DNA of 29,699 nucleotides from an uncultured Ruminococcus sp. (GCA_946531975.1 CAMNAY010000002.1:1-29699), one strand, 5' to 3'; shown: positions 15,733 through 23,977, counted from the first letter of the stretch. Numbers and translations are program-made. Notes: generated by a model not told the origin, from the letters alone.

Positions 15733-16937
15733 AACATCCGTTGAATTTACGAGATACAGATCTGCTTTTTGAACGCATCCGCCGGAATCCGAAGCAGAAG
15801 GTCGCACGGAATATTCTGATTCTGCTGCTGATTTTTGCAGGCTATTTTCTGGTCACCGCAATCACGGAATCATTGATTATGACCATTGTCGCTCCGCCCC
15901 ATGTTGATGTGCAGATGCAGGGCGGCAGCATTTCAGCCGATGTGAAGATGACACCGGATGATGTGCGGAATATGCTGTACATGACGCTGGTAAGCATTGC
16001 GCTGACCTTTGTATTCTGCTGCTGCATCGAGTCACGCGGTGTGCGGACAATGGGTCTTACAAAGCGCCGTGCCGTGCCGGATTATCTGATCGGCATTCTG
16101 CTCGGTCTCGGTCTGATGACTGCGACGGTCATGATTGCATGGGGACTCGGCGGCGTGACCTATCAGGGCACAGTGTCCTCGGTTCCGGTGCAGCCGATGC
16201 TGCTGTTTATCGGCGGCTGGATGATACAGGGCTTCAGTGAGGAGCTGACCTTCCGCGGCTATCTGACGGTGTCCGCCGGAACGTATCACAGCCCTGTGAC
16301 AGCGGTCGCGGTCAGCTCGCTCGCTTTTGCCGCAGCGCATCTGAGCAATGACGGCATCTCGGTATTTGCATGCGTCAATCTGACGCTGTTCGGTATGCTG
16401 GCGGCACTGCTGTTTCTGCGTACCGACAGCATCTGGTGTGTGGCTGCGCTGCATTCCTTCTGGAATATGGCACAGGGCAATGTCTTCGGGCTGAAGGTCA
16501 GCGGAATTGATGTCGGGGTGACATTCTTCCGCTTTGATATGGTCGCTGACAAGGACTGGGTCAACGGCGGCGGATTCGGTCTGGAGGGCGGCATCGCGAC
16601 AACGATTGTGATGTCGCTCGGCATTCTGGTGATTTTCCTGCTGCCGCAGCGTCAGCCTGAGCAGCTTCCGCCCGTGCCGCAGATGCCGCCGTATATGGCG
16701 CCGCAGTTCCCGATGCCGGTCTATCCGCAGCAGATGCAGCAGTATCCGCAGCAGCCGGTCTACCCGCAGGCACCGATGCAGCAGTATCCGCAGCAGCCGG
16801 TCTACCCGCAGGCACCGATGCAGCAGTACCCGCAGCAGCCCGGCTATCCGCAGACACCGATGCAGCAGTATCCGCAGCAGCCGGTCTACCCGCAGCCGCC
16901 GGTACCGCCGCAGCAGCAACCGCCTGATACAATGTAA
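15729..16937 (+). CDS. CPBP intramembrane protease with Pro/Gln repeat tail
   Basis: The 402-residue polytopic membrane protein belongs to the CPBP (CAAX protease/bacteriocin-processing) family. Its catalytic motifs are EELTFRGYL at 171-179 (EExxxR), FAAAHLSN with His204, and HSFWNM with His242. The last 90 residues are a low-complexity Pro/Gln/Tyr tail of four imperfect 14-residue repeats (YPQQPVYPQAPMQQ). The ATG at 15729 follows AAAGGA; an ATG seven codons upstream is in frame. It starts before the end of the preceding gene and ends 15 bases before the next. Confidence 0.85.
   Translation: MKHPLNLRDTDLLFERIRRNPKQKVARNILILLLIFAGYFLVTAITESLIMTIVAPPHVDVQMQGGSISADVKMTPDDVRNMLYMTLVSIALTFVFCCCIESRGVRTMGLTKRRAVPDYLIGILLGLGLMTATVMIAWGLGGVTYQGTVSSVPVQPMLLFIGGWMIQGFSEELTFRGYLTVSAGTYHSPVTAVAVSSLAFAAAHLSNDGISVFACVNLTLFGMLAALLFLRTDSIWCVAALHSFWNMAQGNVFGLKVSGIDVGVTFFRFDMVADKDWVNGGGFGLEGGIATTIVMSLGILVIFLLPQRQPEQLPPVPQMPPYMAPQFPMPVYPQQMQQYPQQPVYPQAPMQQYPQQPVYPQAPMQQYPQQPGYPQTPMQQYPQQPVYPQPPVPPQQQPPDTM
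16740..16907 (+). repeat. 42-bp tandem repeat encoding the Pro/Gln tail
   Basis: Four 42-base units (16740-16781, 16782-16823, 16824-16865, 16866-16907), the first two nearly identical and the later two partly degenerate, in phase with the reading frame. Confidence 0.85.
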
Positions 16938-16952
16938 GAAAGGAGCATTCTT

Positions 16953-17477
16953 ATGAAAAACAAGGACAAAAAGATTGTCGGCGGTATCTCCGCCTCACTG
17001 GTTCTTCTGGTGCTTGGTCTGGTTCTCGCGATCTGGCCGCATATGACAGTCACAATCATCGTGCGTGCAGCAGCCATTGCACTGATGATCTTCGGTGCGC
17101 TCCGGCTGATTGCCGGACTCGGCAACAAGGAGCGCTCGCTCTCACAGAATGCATCGCTGGGCGTTGCCGGCATCATCATTCTTGCAGGATTTATCCTGTT
17201 CTGGATGCCCCGCGTCATCAAGAACCTGATCCCGCAGGCGCTGGCACTCGTCATTCTCGCGCTCGGTATCATCTCACTGCTCAGTGTCCTCAACGGCAAG
17301 GACCGCGGCGATACCCGCTGGAAAGCAAAGCTCGTCCTGCCGATTATCTCGATCTGCGGCGGTCTGTTCATTCTCATGAATGCAGACCTTGTCGCGAATA
17401 CCGGCATCCGCATTGTCGGAATTTTCCTTGTGTATCAGGGCGCCTCGCAGCTGTTCCTCGATGTCACAAAGAAATAA
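16953..17477 (+). CDS. DUF308 (HdeD-like) membrane protein
   Basis: The 174-residue protein has about six hydrophobic helices in three hairpin pairs (for example ISASLVLLVLGLVLAIWP, IIVRAAAIALMIFGALRLIAG, and GVAGIIILAGFILFWMP), the spacing typical of DUF308/HdeD-like proteins. In other bacteria HdeD is linked to acid resistance; no such role is shown here. A consensus AAAGGAG precedes the ATG. It is the last gene of the long rightward run and is followed by a terminator. Confidence 0.85.
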   Translation: MKNKDKKIVGGISASLVLLVLGLVLAIWPHMTVTIIVRAAAIALMIFGALRLIAGLGNKERSLSQNASLGVAGIIILAGFILFWMPRVIKNLIPQALALVILALGIISLLSVLNGKDRGDTRWKAKLVLPIISICGGLFILMNADLVANTGIRIVGIFLVYQGASQLFLDVTKK

Positions 17478-17490
17478 ACGCAAAGCATGA

Positions 17491-17531
17491 TACGCCCCGC
17501 ACGGTTTCATTCTCCGTGCGGGGCGTATTTT
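17491..17531. terminator. Bidirectional terminator between DUF308 and zinc-ribbon genes
   Basis: A perfect 14-pair stem (17491-17504 with 17514-17527) is followed by TTTT on the plus strand. The leftward zinc-ribbon gene ends at 17530, so the hairpin lies just past its stop too. Confidence 0.85.
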
Positions 17532-18393
17532 ATGGTTCATATATGAATTCTATCCGGTCATAATCAGTTTCGTCTGTCCACATTTCAATAACATCGGTAC
17601 TTCCGATTTCGGTCAGTCCTGTTGCACTTGAGCTGAAGAACCCGTAGTCTGCATCAATGATTTTATCCCCTTTGTAAAACAGTATTTTAAATTCAGAAAA
17701 GCTGCCGATGTTTTCTTTTACCTGTTTTACAGATATATATAATTTATCATCAACCCGATCATACCTCTCCATTTCAACGGCATTCCGATCGCCGCTGAGG
17801 AAGGCGTTACTCTTGAACTGAACAGAAACCTTCATTGTACAGTCTGATACATCACTGTCGAAGTAAAAATAAAAGTAATTATCTTCGCCTGCTGTAATTG
17901 TGATTTCATCCGAGCTTTTGTTAACTACGCTTCCGTCACTTGCGTATGCGATAATTGTTGCTTCAACCGTTGTATTCTTTTTGGCAGTAATCTTGTCAAT
18001 CACGATTGTATCACCGATTATATTTTTTATTGTCGCTGAATTTACAAGATCATAATACTGGTTGTTCTCATAGGTTTCATCAGAAGACAATGAATTTGAT
18101 GATAAAGAACTGCCTGTTCCGGCTTGGGACGCCTTTTGCCCTGAAATGGTTTTATCCTTGCCACTGCCTGCATTACTTGGCTCAATCAAGATAACGGCTA
18201 GTATTAATATAAACAGGATCAGACCTGTCCTTTTCTTTTTCGGTGCTTTTGTCTGTGGAGTCGGCTGAACAACTTGTGTTTGCGCATACGGAGTTATACC
18301 TTCAGGAGACTGCTCTCCAGTCGGCATTCCGCAATAACCGCACATTGGCATGCCTTCCGGGTATTCTTTTCCACAATTCTGACAAAATGGCAT
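17530..18393 (-). CDS. Zinc-ribbon membrane protein
   Basis: The 287-residue product has an N-terminal zinc ribbon (MPFCQNCGKEYP and CGYCGM, two CxxC pairs), a Pro/Gln linker, a basic-flanked membrane segment at about residues 50-70 (KKKRTGLILFILILAVILI) and a Ser-rich stretch leading to an extracellular beta-rich domain (TVEATIIAYASDGSVVNKSS). The last part resembles FxLYD-type domains, by impression. I chose the ATG at 18393, since AAAGGAAG lies just upstream; a start six codons earlier is possible. The gene is AT-richer than the surrounding genes and diverges from the XRE regulator. Confidence 0.8.
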   Translation of the reverse strand: MPFCQNCGKEYPEGMPMCGYCGMPTGEQSPEGITPYAQTQVVQPTPQTKAPKKKRTGLILFILILAVILIEPSNAGSGKDKTISGQKASQAGTGSSLSSNSLSSDETYENNQYYDLVNSATIKNIIGDTIVIDKITAKKNTTVEATIIAYASDGSVVNKSSDEITITAGEDNYFYFYFDSDVSDCTMKVSVQFKSNAFLSGDRNAVEMERYDRVDDKLYISVKQVKENIGSFSEFKILFYKGDKIIDADYGFFSSSATGLTEIGSTDVIEMWTDETDYDRIEFIYEP

Positions 18394-18438
18394 ACTGTCA
18401 CTTCCTTTCATTTCAATTCCCTATGAGTTGGTAATTTG

Positions 18439-18468
18439 ATTATACCGCAATTTGCAGTAAATTGTCAA
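18439..18468 (-). promoter_or_regulatory. Promoter of the zinc-ribbon gene, overlapped by a palindrome
   Basis: TTGACA (18468-18463) and TATAAT (18444-18439) are consensus and 18 bases apart on the minus strand. The near-palindrome at 18444-18458 lies within the spacer, so a bound repressor would block RNA polymerase. Confidence 0.8.
18444..18458. promoter_or_regulatory. Operator-like palindrome 1
   Basis: ACCGCA-ATT-TGCAGT, a 15-base palindrome with one mismatch, occupies the spacer of the zinc-ribbon promoter. Confidence 0.55.
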
Positions 18469-18516
18469 GATGATAAAGAAATTCTGTGCGTTTTCACAAA
18501 TTGAGCATCTCAAATC

Positions 18517-18531
18517 ACTGCAATATGCAGT
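18517..18531. promoter_or_regulatory. Operator-like palindrome 2
   Basis: ACTGCA-ATA-TGCAGT is a perfect 15-base palindrome, 64 bases upstream of the XRE gene and matching the first site. A further half-site TTTGCGGTGT lies at 18548-18557. Confidence 0.6.
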
Positions 18532-18594
18532 ATACCGAATACAATAATTTGCGGTGTGGTATATTGAATTCATCCGATGAAAGGGGAATTCAGA

Positions 18595-18819
18595 ATGATT
18601 TACCAACGAATCCGCGATCTACGGGAGGATGCCGATCTGAAGCAGCGCGATGTCGCCGCCTATCTTCACTGTTCTCAGCAAGTATACAGTAATTACGAGC
18701 TCGGTCAGCGTGACATCCCGACAACAATCTTGATTGCTCTTGCGGAACTGCATCACACAAATGTGGACTATCTGCTTGGCTTGTCTGCTGTCCGCAGTTA
18801 TTATGCCGACCTAAAATAA
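18595..18819 (+). CDS. XRE-family transcriptional regulator
   Basis: The 74-residue protein is a single helix-turn-helix domain of Cro/CI type: IRDLREDADLKQRDVAAYL, then CSQQVYSNYELGQRDIPTTILIALAELHHTNVDYLLG. The start at 18595 follows AAAGGGG; a frame from 18577 would include that site. It is short for the family, with no effector domain, as in Cro-like autoregulators. It diverges from the zinc-ribbon gene, and palindromes lie between them, so it probably controls both. Confidence 0.9.
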   Translation: MIYQRIRDLREDADLKQRDVAAYLHCSQQVYSNYELGQRDIPTTILIALAELHHTNVDYLLGLSAVRSYYADLK

Positions 18820-18826
18820 AAAGGAG

Positions 18827-18871
18827 AAACACACGCCGCAGCGTTCAAGCGAAGCTGGCGTGTGTTTTTTT
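18827..18871 (+). terminator. Terminator of the XRE gene
   Basis: An 11-pair stem (18827-18837 with 18857 onward; AAACACACGCC pairs with GGCGTGTGTTT) is followed by an extended T tract, eight bases after the XRE stop. Confidence 0.85.
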
Positions 18872-18954
18872 CGTTCTAAATCCCGCGGGACATGCATAGA
18901 ATATACCAAACACACGCAGACTCCATACCCTGCGTCAAAACGGAGGATGATTCT

Positions 18955-20502
18955 ATGCAAACAAATGAATGGCTGGTTCGGCGGGAGGCGGTGTATGTCC
19001 CCGCGCAGATGCCTGAGGCAGTGCAGGAGCAGAGCGTCGAGCTGGATTATGTTCTGCCGGACTACTACCCTGACTTTTTCCGGCTGCTGCACTGCTCTGC
19101 CGACACGCACATCACCGGACAGGAGCTGACTGACGGTGTGCTGCAATACACGCTCCGGGTGACGGTGCATGTGCTGTACTGCGGCGAGCAGTCGAATACC
19201 GTGCAGGCGGTCACGCAGCAGCTCACCTACACCAGACAGTATCAGATCCCGCCCGATGCCGCTGCCCTGCCGGACTTCCGGCTCACCGCGGAACCTTCCT
19301 ACATGAACTGCCGGGCGGTCAGTCACCGGCGCATCGACCTGCGCGGCGCTGTCCGGATCCGGATTCGCGGGACGGGCGAACTGCCGCGTGAGGTGCTGTC
19401 CGGCGCGGAGGGGCTGCATGTGCAGTGCCGCGCCGAGACTGTCCGCTGCATCACGCAGGTTCTGCGGACACAAAAGCGCTTTGTGCTCTCCGAGGAGATC
19501 CGGATTCCGCCGGAACAGCCCGCGCTGCTTTCCGTCCTGCGGGAGCAGACTGCGCTCAGCATTTCTGAGACACGCATCGTTGCAGGAAAGCTCGTAATCA
19601 AGGGAGAGGCGGCGGTGTCGCTGCTCTACACTGCCGAGTCCGGCATCGAAACAATCACCGCGTCATTCCCCTTCAGTCAGATTGCAGAACAGGATGGGCT
19701 GACAGACGAGATGCCCGCCGCGGTCAGGGCATCGCTCTCTGAGCTGCTGCTTACACCGGAATCGGAAAACGACGGCAATATCCGGCTGATGCACTGCGAT
19801 ATGCAGATTACCCTGCACTGCGAGGCAGTCCGCACCGGAGAGACCGCGCTGCTCAGCGATCTCTATTCCACCGTGCATCCCGTCACCTTGCAGGCAGAGG
19901 ACATTCCGCTGCTGCGGGAACCTGCTGAGATCAGCGAGACATTCCGGATCAAAAGCAGCCTGACCAAACCTGATTCCGTGCTCACACGGGTCTATGCCGC
20001 ATGGGCGGAGCCTTCCGGCATCGCGCTGTCCGCAGATCCGGCACAGGAAACCGGCGCGGTTCTCTCCGGCGTCCTGCACTGCTGTGTGCTGGCGGCGGAT
20101 GAAGCCGATCATCCGCTGATGCTGGAGCAGGATGAGCCGTTTACATGGGCGCTCCCGTCGGTTTCGGCAGAGCAGGAGCTGCCGCCGGTCACTGTCCGCA
20201 GCTGCACATACACGCTGTCGGGTTCCGATACGGTCTCGCTTCAGGCAGAGCTTGCGGTCAGCGGAACCGTTCTGAAGCAGGGCACATGCAGACTGCTCAC
20301 GGAGGTCTCCGTTGACAGCAGCGAACGCCTGCCGGCAGAGGATGACTATGCACTCCGGCTCTATTTCGGACAGCCGGAGGAATCACTCTGGGATATTGCG
20401 AAACGGTATCACACGGCGCCGGATGCAGTGCGCGAGGAAAATGCGCTCGCAGAGGACACGCTCGGCGCTGCGCAGATGCTGCTGATCCCGAACGTGAAAT
20501 AA
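18955..20502 (+). CDS. sipL: SPOCS/DUF3794 and LysM protein, SipL-like
   Basis: The 515-residue protein is built of two SPOCS-type (DUF3794) beta-domains, with the pattern ending in VTVHVLYCGEQ and a second set (IKGEAAVSLLYTAESG), then a C-terminal LysM domain (LYFGQPEESLWDIAKRYHT...MLLIPNVK). The combination of SPOCS domains and LysM matches SipL of Clostridia, which binds SpoIVA to attach the spore coat. Here the gene is immediately followed by spoIVA, 20 bases away, which supports that assignment. The ATG at 18955 follows CGGAGG at eight to nine bases. An upstream ATG at 18892 is in frame but in poorly conserved sequence. Confidence 0.8.
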   Translation: MQTNEWLVRREAVYVPAQMPEAVQEQSVELDYVLPDYYPDFFRLLHCSADTHITGQELTDGVLQYTLRVTVHVLYCGEQSNTVQAVTQQLTYTRQYQIPPDAAALPDFRLTAEPSYMNCRAVSHRRIDLRGAVRIRIRGTGELPREVLSGAEGLHVQCRAETVRCITQVLRTQKRFVLSEEIRIPPEQPALLSVLREQTALSISETRIVAGKLVIKGEAAVSLLYTAESGIETITASFPFSQIAEQDGLTDEMPAAVRASLSELLLTPESENDGNIRLMHCDMQITLHCEAVRTGETALLSDLYSTVHPVTLQAEDIPLLREPAEISETFRIKSSLTKPDSVLTRVYAAWAEPSGIALSADPAQETGAVLSGVLHCCVLAADEADHPLMLEQDEPFTWALPSVSAEQELPPVTVRSCTYTLSGSDTVSLQAELAVSGTVLKQGTCRLLTEVSVDSSERLPAEDDYALRLYFGQPEESLWDIAKRYHTAPDAVREENALAEDTLGAAQMLLIPNVK

Positions 20503-20522
20503 CCGAACCGGAGGGCTGAATT

Positions 20523-21995
20523 ATGAATGATATTTATGCTGATATCGCAAAGCGCACGGGCGGCGATATCTATATCGGCGTGGTCGGACCGGTCCGCACC
20601 GGAAAATCCACGCTCATCAAACGGTTTATGGAAGCGCTGGTGATCCCGAACATCGCAGATGATGCCAGACGCGGCAGGGCAACCGACGAGCTGCCGCAGA
20701 GCGCAGGCGGGCGGACGATCATGACCACAGAGCCGAAATTTGTGCCGGAGCATGCCGTGGACATCACCCTGCCGGACGGTGCGGAATGTGCTGTCCGCAT
20801 GATCGACTGCGTGGGCTACATCGTACCGAGCAGTCTGGGGTATATCGAAGAAGAAGCGCCGCGCATGGTGAAAACGCCGTGGTTTGACGAAGCCGTGCCG
20901 TTCAATATGGCGGCGGAGGTCGGGACGCAGAAGGTCATCACCGAGCATTCAACCGTCGGGCTGGTCGTCACGACCGACGGCTCCGTGACGGATATCCCCC
21001 GCGCGGAATATGCCGCGGCAGAGGAGCGGGTCATTACCGAACTTCAGGCGCTCGGAAAGCCCTTTGTTGTGCTGCTGAACTGCGTTGAGCCGGAATCGGA
21101 TGCCGCACAGACGCTTGCGGCGGAGCTGGAGACACAGTACGGCGCGCCGGTGCTTGCGGTCAGCTGCCTGACGCTCGATGAGGACACGATCCGCATGATC
21201 CTCTCAAAGCTGCTCGATATGTTCCCGATCCGTGAGATCAGCGTTGAGACTGCGGCATGGCTGCCGGCGCTCCCGAAGGGACACTGGCTCAAGGAGACCG
21301 TGTTCGATGCCGTCCGGCAGGCGGCACAGGGGCTGCGGGTTATGCGCGATGCACGCGGAATGTGTTCGGTGCTCTCCGCGTGTACCCATATTCAGGAGGC
21401 GGAAATCCGGCGCATTGCACTCGGAACAGGCAATATTGTTCTGCGGCTGACCCTCGACCCCGCCCTGTTTTACCGCATTCTCGGTGAGGAGACCGGCATT
21501 GAGATTCACAGCGAAAATGAGCTGTTCCCCGTGCTGATGGAGCTGTCCCGCATCAAGCGTGCCTATGAGCGCATCCAGCCCGCACTCTCGGAAGCCGAAG
21601 CGACCGGCTACGGCATCATCATGCCGGAGGCGAATGAGCTGACACTGGAAGAACCGGAAATGATCCGGCAGGGCGGCAGATACGGCGTGCGGCTGCGGGC
21701 ATCTGCTCCGTCGCTTCACATCATGCGCGCCGGCATTCAGACAACTGTCAGTCCGATCGTCGGCAGCGAGAAGCAGAGTGAGGAGCTGGTGCTGTATCTG
21801 CTCCGTGAATTTGAGGAGAATCCCGCAAAGATCTGGGAATCCAACATCTTCGGAAAGTCGCTGCACGAGCTGGTGAATGAAGGACTGCACACGAAGCTCA
21901 GCAAAATGCCGACCGAAGCGCGCCTGAAATTGCAGGAGACACTCGAACGTGTCATCAACGAGGGGTGCAGCGGACTGATCTGCTTCATTCTGTGA
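20523..21995 (+). CDS. spoIVA: Stage IV sporulation protein A (spore coat ATPase)
   Basis: SpoIVA coats the forespore outer surface by ATP-driven polymerisation and anchors the coat. The 490-residue protein is full length: Walker A GPVRTGKST at 22-30, an RTIMTTEPKFVPEHA segment, MIDCVGYIVP, VVTTDGSVTDIPR and a C-terminal region ending in CSGLICFIL. The match to the family runs throughout, so the call is firm. CGGAGG precedes the ATG. A shared terminator follows the stop. Confidence 0.97.
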   Translation: MNDIYADIAKRTGGDIYIGVVGPVRTGKSTLIKRFMEALVIPNIADDARRGRATDELPQSAGGRTIMTTEPKFVPEHAVDITLPDGAECAVRMIDCVGYIVPSSLGYIEEEAPRMVKTPWFDEAVPFNMAAEVGTQKVITEHSTVGLVVTTDGSVTDIPRAEYAAAEERVITELQALGKPFVVLLNCVEPESDAAQTLAAELETQYGAPVLAVSCLTLDEDTIRMILSKLLDMFPIREISVETAAWLPALPKGHWLKETVFDAVRQAAQGLRVMRDARGMCSVLSACTHIQEAEIRRIALGTGNIVLRLTLDPALFYRILGEETGIEIHSENELFPVLMELSRIKRAYERIQPALSEAEATGYGIIMPEANELTLEEPEMIRQGGRYGVRLRASAPSLHIMRAGIQTTVSPIVGSEKQSEELVLYLLREFEENPAKIWESNIFGKSLHELVNEGLHTKLSKMPTEARLKLQETLERVINEGCSGLICFIL

Positions 21996-21998
21996 CCG

Positions 21999-22032
21999 AA
22001 AACGCCGCCCGATTTTTCATCGGGCGGCGTTT
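21999..22032. terminator. Bidirectional terminator between spoIVA and the LRR-dockerin gene
   Basis: A 14-pair stem (AAACGCCGCCCGAT with its complement) with a T-rich loop sits between the convergent stops at 21995 and 22037. The T tracts are short on both sides. Confidence 0.7.
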
Positions 22033-22036
22033 GGTA

Positions 22037-23671
22037 TTATTTGGATCTTGCAATCAGCGATTCCCATGCAGTTGTTTTGCCCGCAAGAGTATTGACATAG
22101 TATTGCAGGATGAACTGCGCGTCCTCCGCGCCGATTTTACCGTCGGAATTCACATCCGCAGCTTTCTTCTGTGCGTCTGTGAGGGTGCCGGTCTTGCCGG
22201 CGAGTGTATTGACATATGCCTGAAGCGCGAGCTGTGCGTCCTCCGCACCGATCTTCTCGTCGCCGTTTGTATCGCCGCGCAGCAGCTCACCGAGCACACG
22301 GAACGGGATATTTTCCTCCTTCGCGTAGCTTTCGGCATAGGAGCCGGTATTGCCGAAAATTGTCACGTCGGGGCAACTGTTGAACACCATATCGCCGATC
22401 TCGGTCACGCTGTCCGGAATCACGACACGCTTCAGCGCCGTGCACTGATAAAACGTCTGAAAAGCGATGCTTGTTATGCTGTCCGGAATCGTAATGTCGG
22501 TCAGTGCGGAGCAGCCCTTGAACGCATAACTCTCGATGCTTGTCACACTGTCGGGGATTGTGATGCCGGTCAGCGCGGAGCAGCCCTCGAACGCCAGCTG
22601 ACCGATGTTTGTCACGCTGTCGGGAATCGAAACGTCGGTCAGCGCGGAGCAGCCCTCGAACGCCAGCTGACCGATGTTTGTCACGCTGTCGGGAATCGAA
22701 ACGTCGGTCAGCGCAGTGCAATTCCGAAACATCTGCTCGCCGATGCTTGTCACACCTTCCTGAAATGTCACGGCTTTCAGTGCGGGACATTTCAGGAATA
22801 CATAGTTGCCGAAGGTTGTCACGCTTCCGGGAATTGTGACCTTGGTCAGCTTCTTGCAGTCTCCAAACGCCATTTCGTCAATGACAGTCACGCTGTCAGG
22901 AATTGTGACGCCGGTCAGATCGCTGCCTTCAAATGCGCGAATGACGATCTTTGTTACGCCCTGCGGAATCTTCACATCGCCGGTGCAGGCTTTGCCGTCA
23001 ATGACAATCTGATTGACAATCACGAGCGGATTTTCTTGCTGCTTTTGTTTGAGCCACGGCGTTTCATAAAAAACATCTCTGTCGAATTGGGTCACGGTCT
23101 TGGGAATTGTGACATCAGTCAGCCGGATGCATATGCCGAACGCTGTCAAACCGATCTCGGTTACGCCCTCCGGAATCACAACGCGTTCCAATTTGAAGCA
23201 GCAATAACACAAGTGTTCGCTGATGCGCGTCACACCCTTCGGAATCGTGATGCTTGTCAGGCCGGAGTACGCAAACGCATAATCGCCGATGCTTGTCACA
23301 CTGTCCGGAATCGTGAGGCTTGTTATCTGAGAGCATCCGTCAAATGCATTCTCGCCGATCACTGTAATACTGTCAGGGAGCGTGATGCTTTTCAGCCCGA
23401 CACGCTCATAAAATGCACTGCGGCAAATTTCGGTCACAGGCTTTCCGTCAATCTCCGCAGGGAGCGTCACCTCTGCGGGCAGGTCATCGGTGTGACCGAT
23501 GACGGCAGCATGATCGTCCTCAATGCGGTACTTCACCCCGTCATAAACAGAAACCGCGGCAAAAGCTGTGATCGCAGCGTCCTGCATCACGTCCGATACC
23601 AGCGCCGCCGCGCCTGTGCATGCAAGCACACCCGCACAGAGCATCGCGATTGTTCGCTTCATCTTCATCAT
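22037..23671 (-). CDS. Secreted LRR (BspA-like) protein with C-terminal dockerin
   Basis: The product of about 544 residues has a signal peptide, then roughly 15 LRR_5 repeats of about 23 residues (pattern LTDVTIPDSVTSIGDYAFxGC), and a C-terminal dockerin of two good calcium loops (GDTNGDEKIGAEDAQ and DVNSDGKIGAEDAQ) separated by a spacer. This places the protein on the cellulosome. BspA-like LRR proteins bind surfaces, but the ligand here is unknown. One LRR unit is tandemly duplicated with identical DNA (see repeat). The exact start is uncertain among three close ATGs (23677, 23671, 23668); AAAGGA favours 23671. It diverges from the GH74 gene. Confidence 0.88.
   Translation of the reverse strand: MMKMKRTIAMLCAGVLACTGAAALVSDVMQDAAITAFAAVSVYDGVKYRIEDDHAAVIGHTDDLPAEVTLPAEIDGKPVTEICRSAFYERVGLKSITLPDSITVIGENAFDGCSQITSLTIPDSVTSIGDYAFAYSGLTSITIPKGVTRISEHLCYCCFKLERVVIPEGVTEIGLTAFGICIRLTDVTIPKTVTQFDRDVFYETPWLKQKQQENPLVIVNQIVIDGKACTGDVKIPQGVTKIVIRAFEGSDLTGVTIPDSVTVIDEMAFGDCKKLTKVTIPGSVTTFGNYVFLKCPALKAVTFQEGVTSIGEQMFRNCTALTDVSIPDSVTNIGQLAFEGCSALTDVSIPDSVTNIGQLAFEGCSALTGITIPDSVTSIESYAFKGCSALTDITIPDSITSIAFQTFYQCTALKRVVIPDSVTEIGDMVFNSCPDVTIFGNTGSYAESYAKEENIPFRVLGELLRGDTNGDEKIGAEDAQLALQAYVNTLAGKTGTLTDAQKKAADVNSDGKIGAEDAQFILQYYVNTLAGKTTAWESLIARSK
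22568..22705. repeat. Exact 69-bp tandem duplication in the LRR gene
   Basis: Positions 22568-22636 and 22637-22705 are identical, and identity with the 69-base shift continues about nine bases beyond. One unit encodes exactly one 23-residue LRR. Confidence 0.9.
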
Positions 23672-23716
23672 ACTCATCCTTTCCGATTCTCAGCAAGGCA
23701 AAAGTTTGCATTCAGA

Positions 23717-23745
23717 TTATAGCATAAATTGCGGAAAAGGTCAAT
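23717..23745 (-). promoter_or_regulatory. Sigma-A-type promoter for the LRR-dockerin gene
   Basis: TTGACC (23745-23740), a 17-base spacer and TATAAT (23722-23717) on the minus strand, 46 bases before the start codon. Confidence 0.8.
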
Positions 23746-23863
23746 AAGAGCGAACAAATAGATTTCCGGAGGCAAACATGGGCACGAAATCGGAATCGGA
23801 CACTGCCGGAAGCTGCCTCTGTGCAGAAGCGCACGATTGGACAGTCATTGAGACAATAGCTAA

Positions 23864-23892
23864 TTGCAAAATAGTCCTGTTTATGCTAGAAT
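23864..23892 (+). promoter_or_regulatory. Sigma-A-type promoter for the GH74 gene
   Basis: TTGCAA (23864-23869), a 17-base spacer and TAGAAT (23887-23892) with an upstream TG, giving an extended -10. The GH74 start is 86 bases further. The 306-base gap between the two divergent genes (23672-23977) contains both promoters and the palindrome at 23904; the middle part, 23746-23863, shows nothing recognisable. Confidence 0.75.
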
Positions 23893-23903
23893 AATAATGG
23901 TGT

Positions 23904-23920
23904 ACGGTGCATTGCACCGT
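23904..23920. promoter_or_regulatory. Operator-like palindrome downstream of the GH74 promoter
   Basis: A perfect palindrome of 8+1+8 bases (ACGGTGCA-T-TGCACCGT) starts 12 bases after the -10 box, spanning the expected transcription start region. An outer TGGTGT...ACACCA pair flanks it. Confidence 0.55.
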
Positions 23921-23977
23921 GAAACGGGACACCAATGAAATTTACGGGCATTCTATTTTTTCAGAGGGGGCATTTCA

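Noticed and set aside
16032..16932. Antisense frames with repetitive RLLRILLHRC or AAASVPAGRP sequence
   Set aside because: They mirror the 42-base repeats of the CPBP tail and are not separate genes.
18892..18950. A possible mother-cell sigma-E promoter before sipL (GAATATA then CATACCCT)
   Set aside because: The boxes are partly right but are about 18 bases apart, longer than the usual spacing, so I do not call it.
22568..22705. CRISPR-like direct repeats
   Set aside because: The 69-base units are adjacent and in frame in an LRR gene; there are no spacers.
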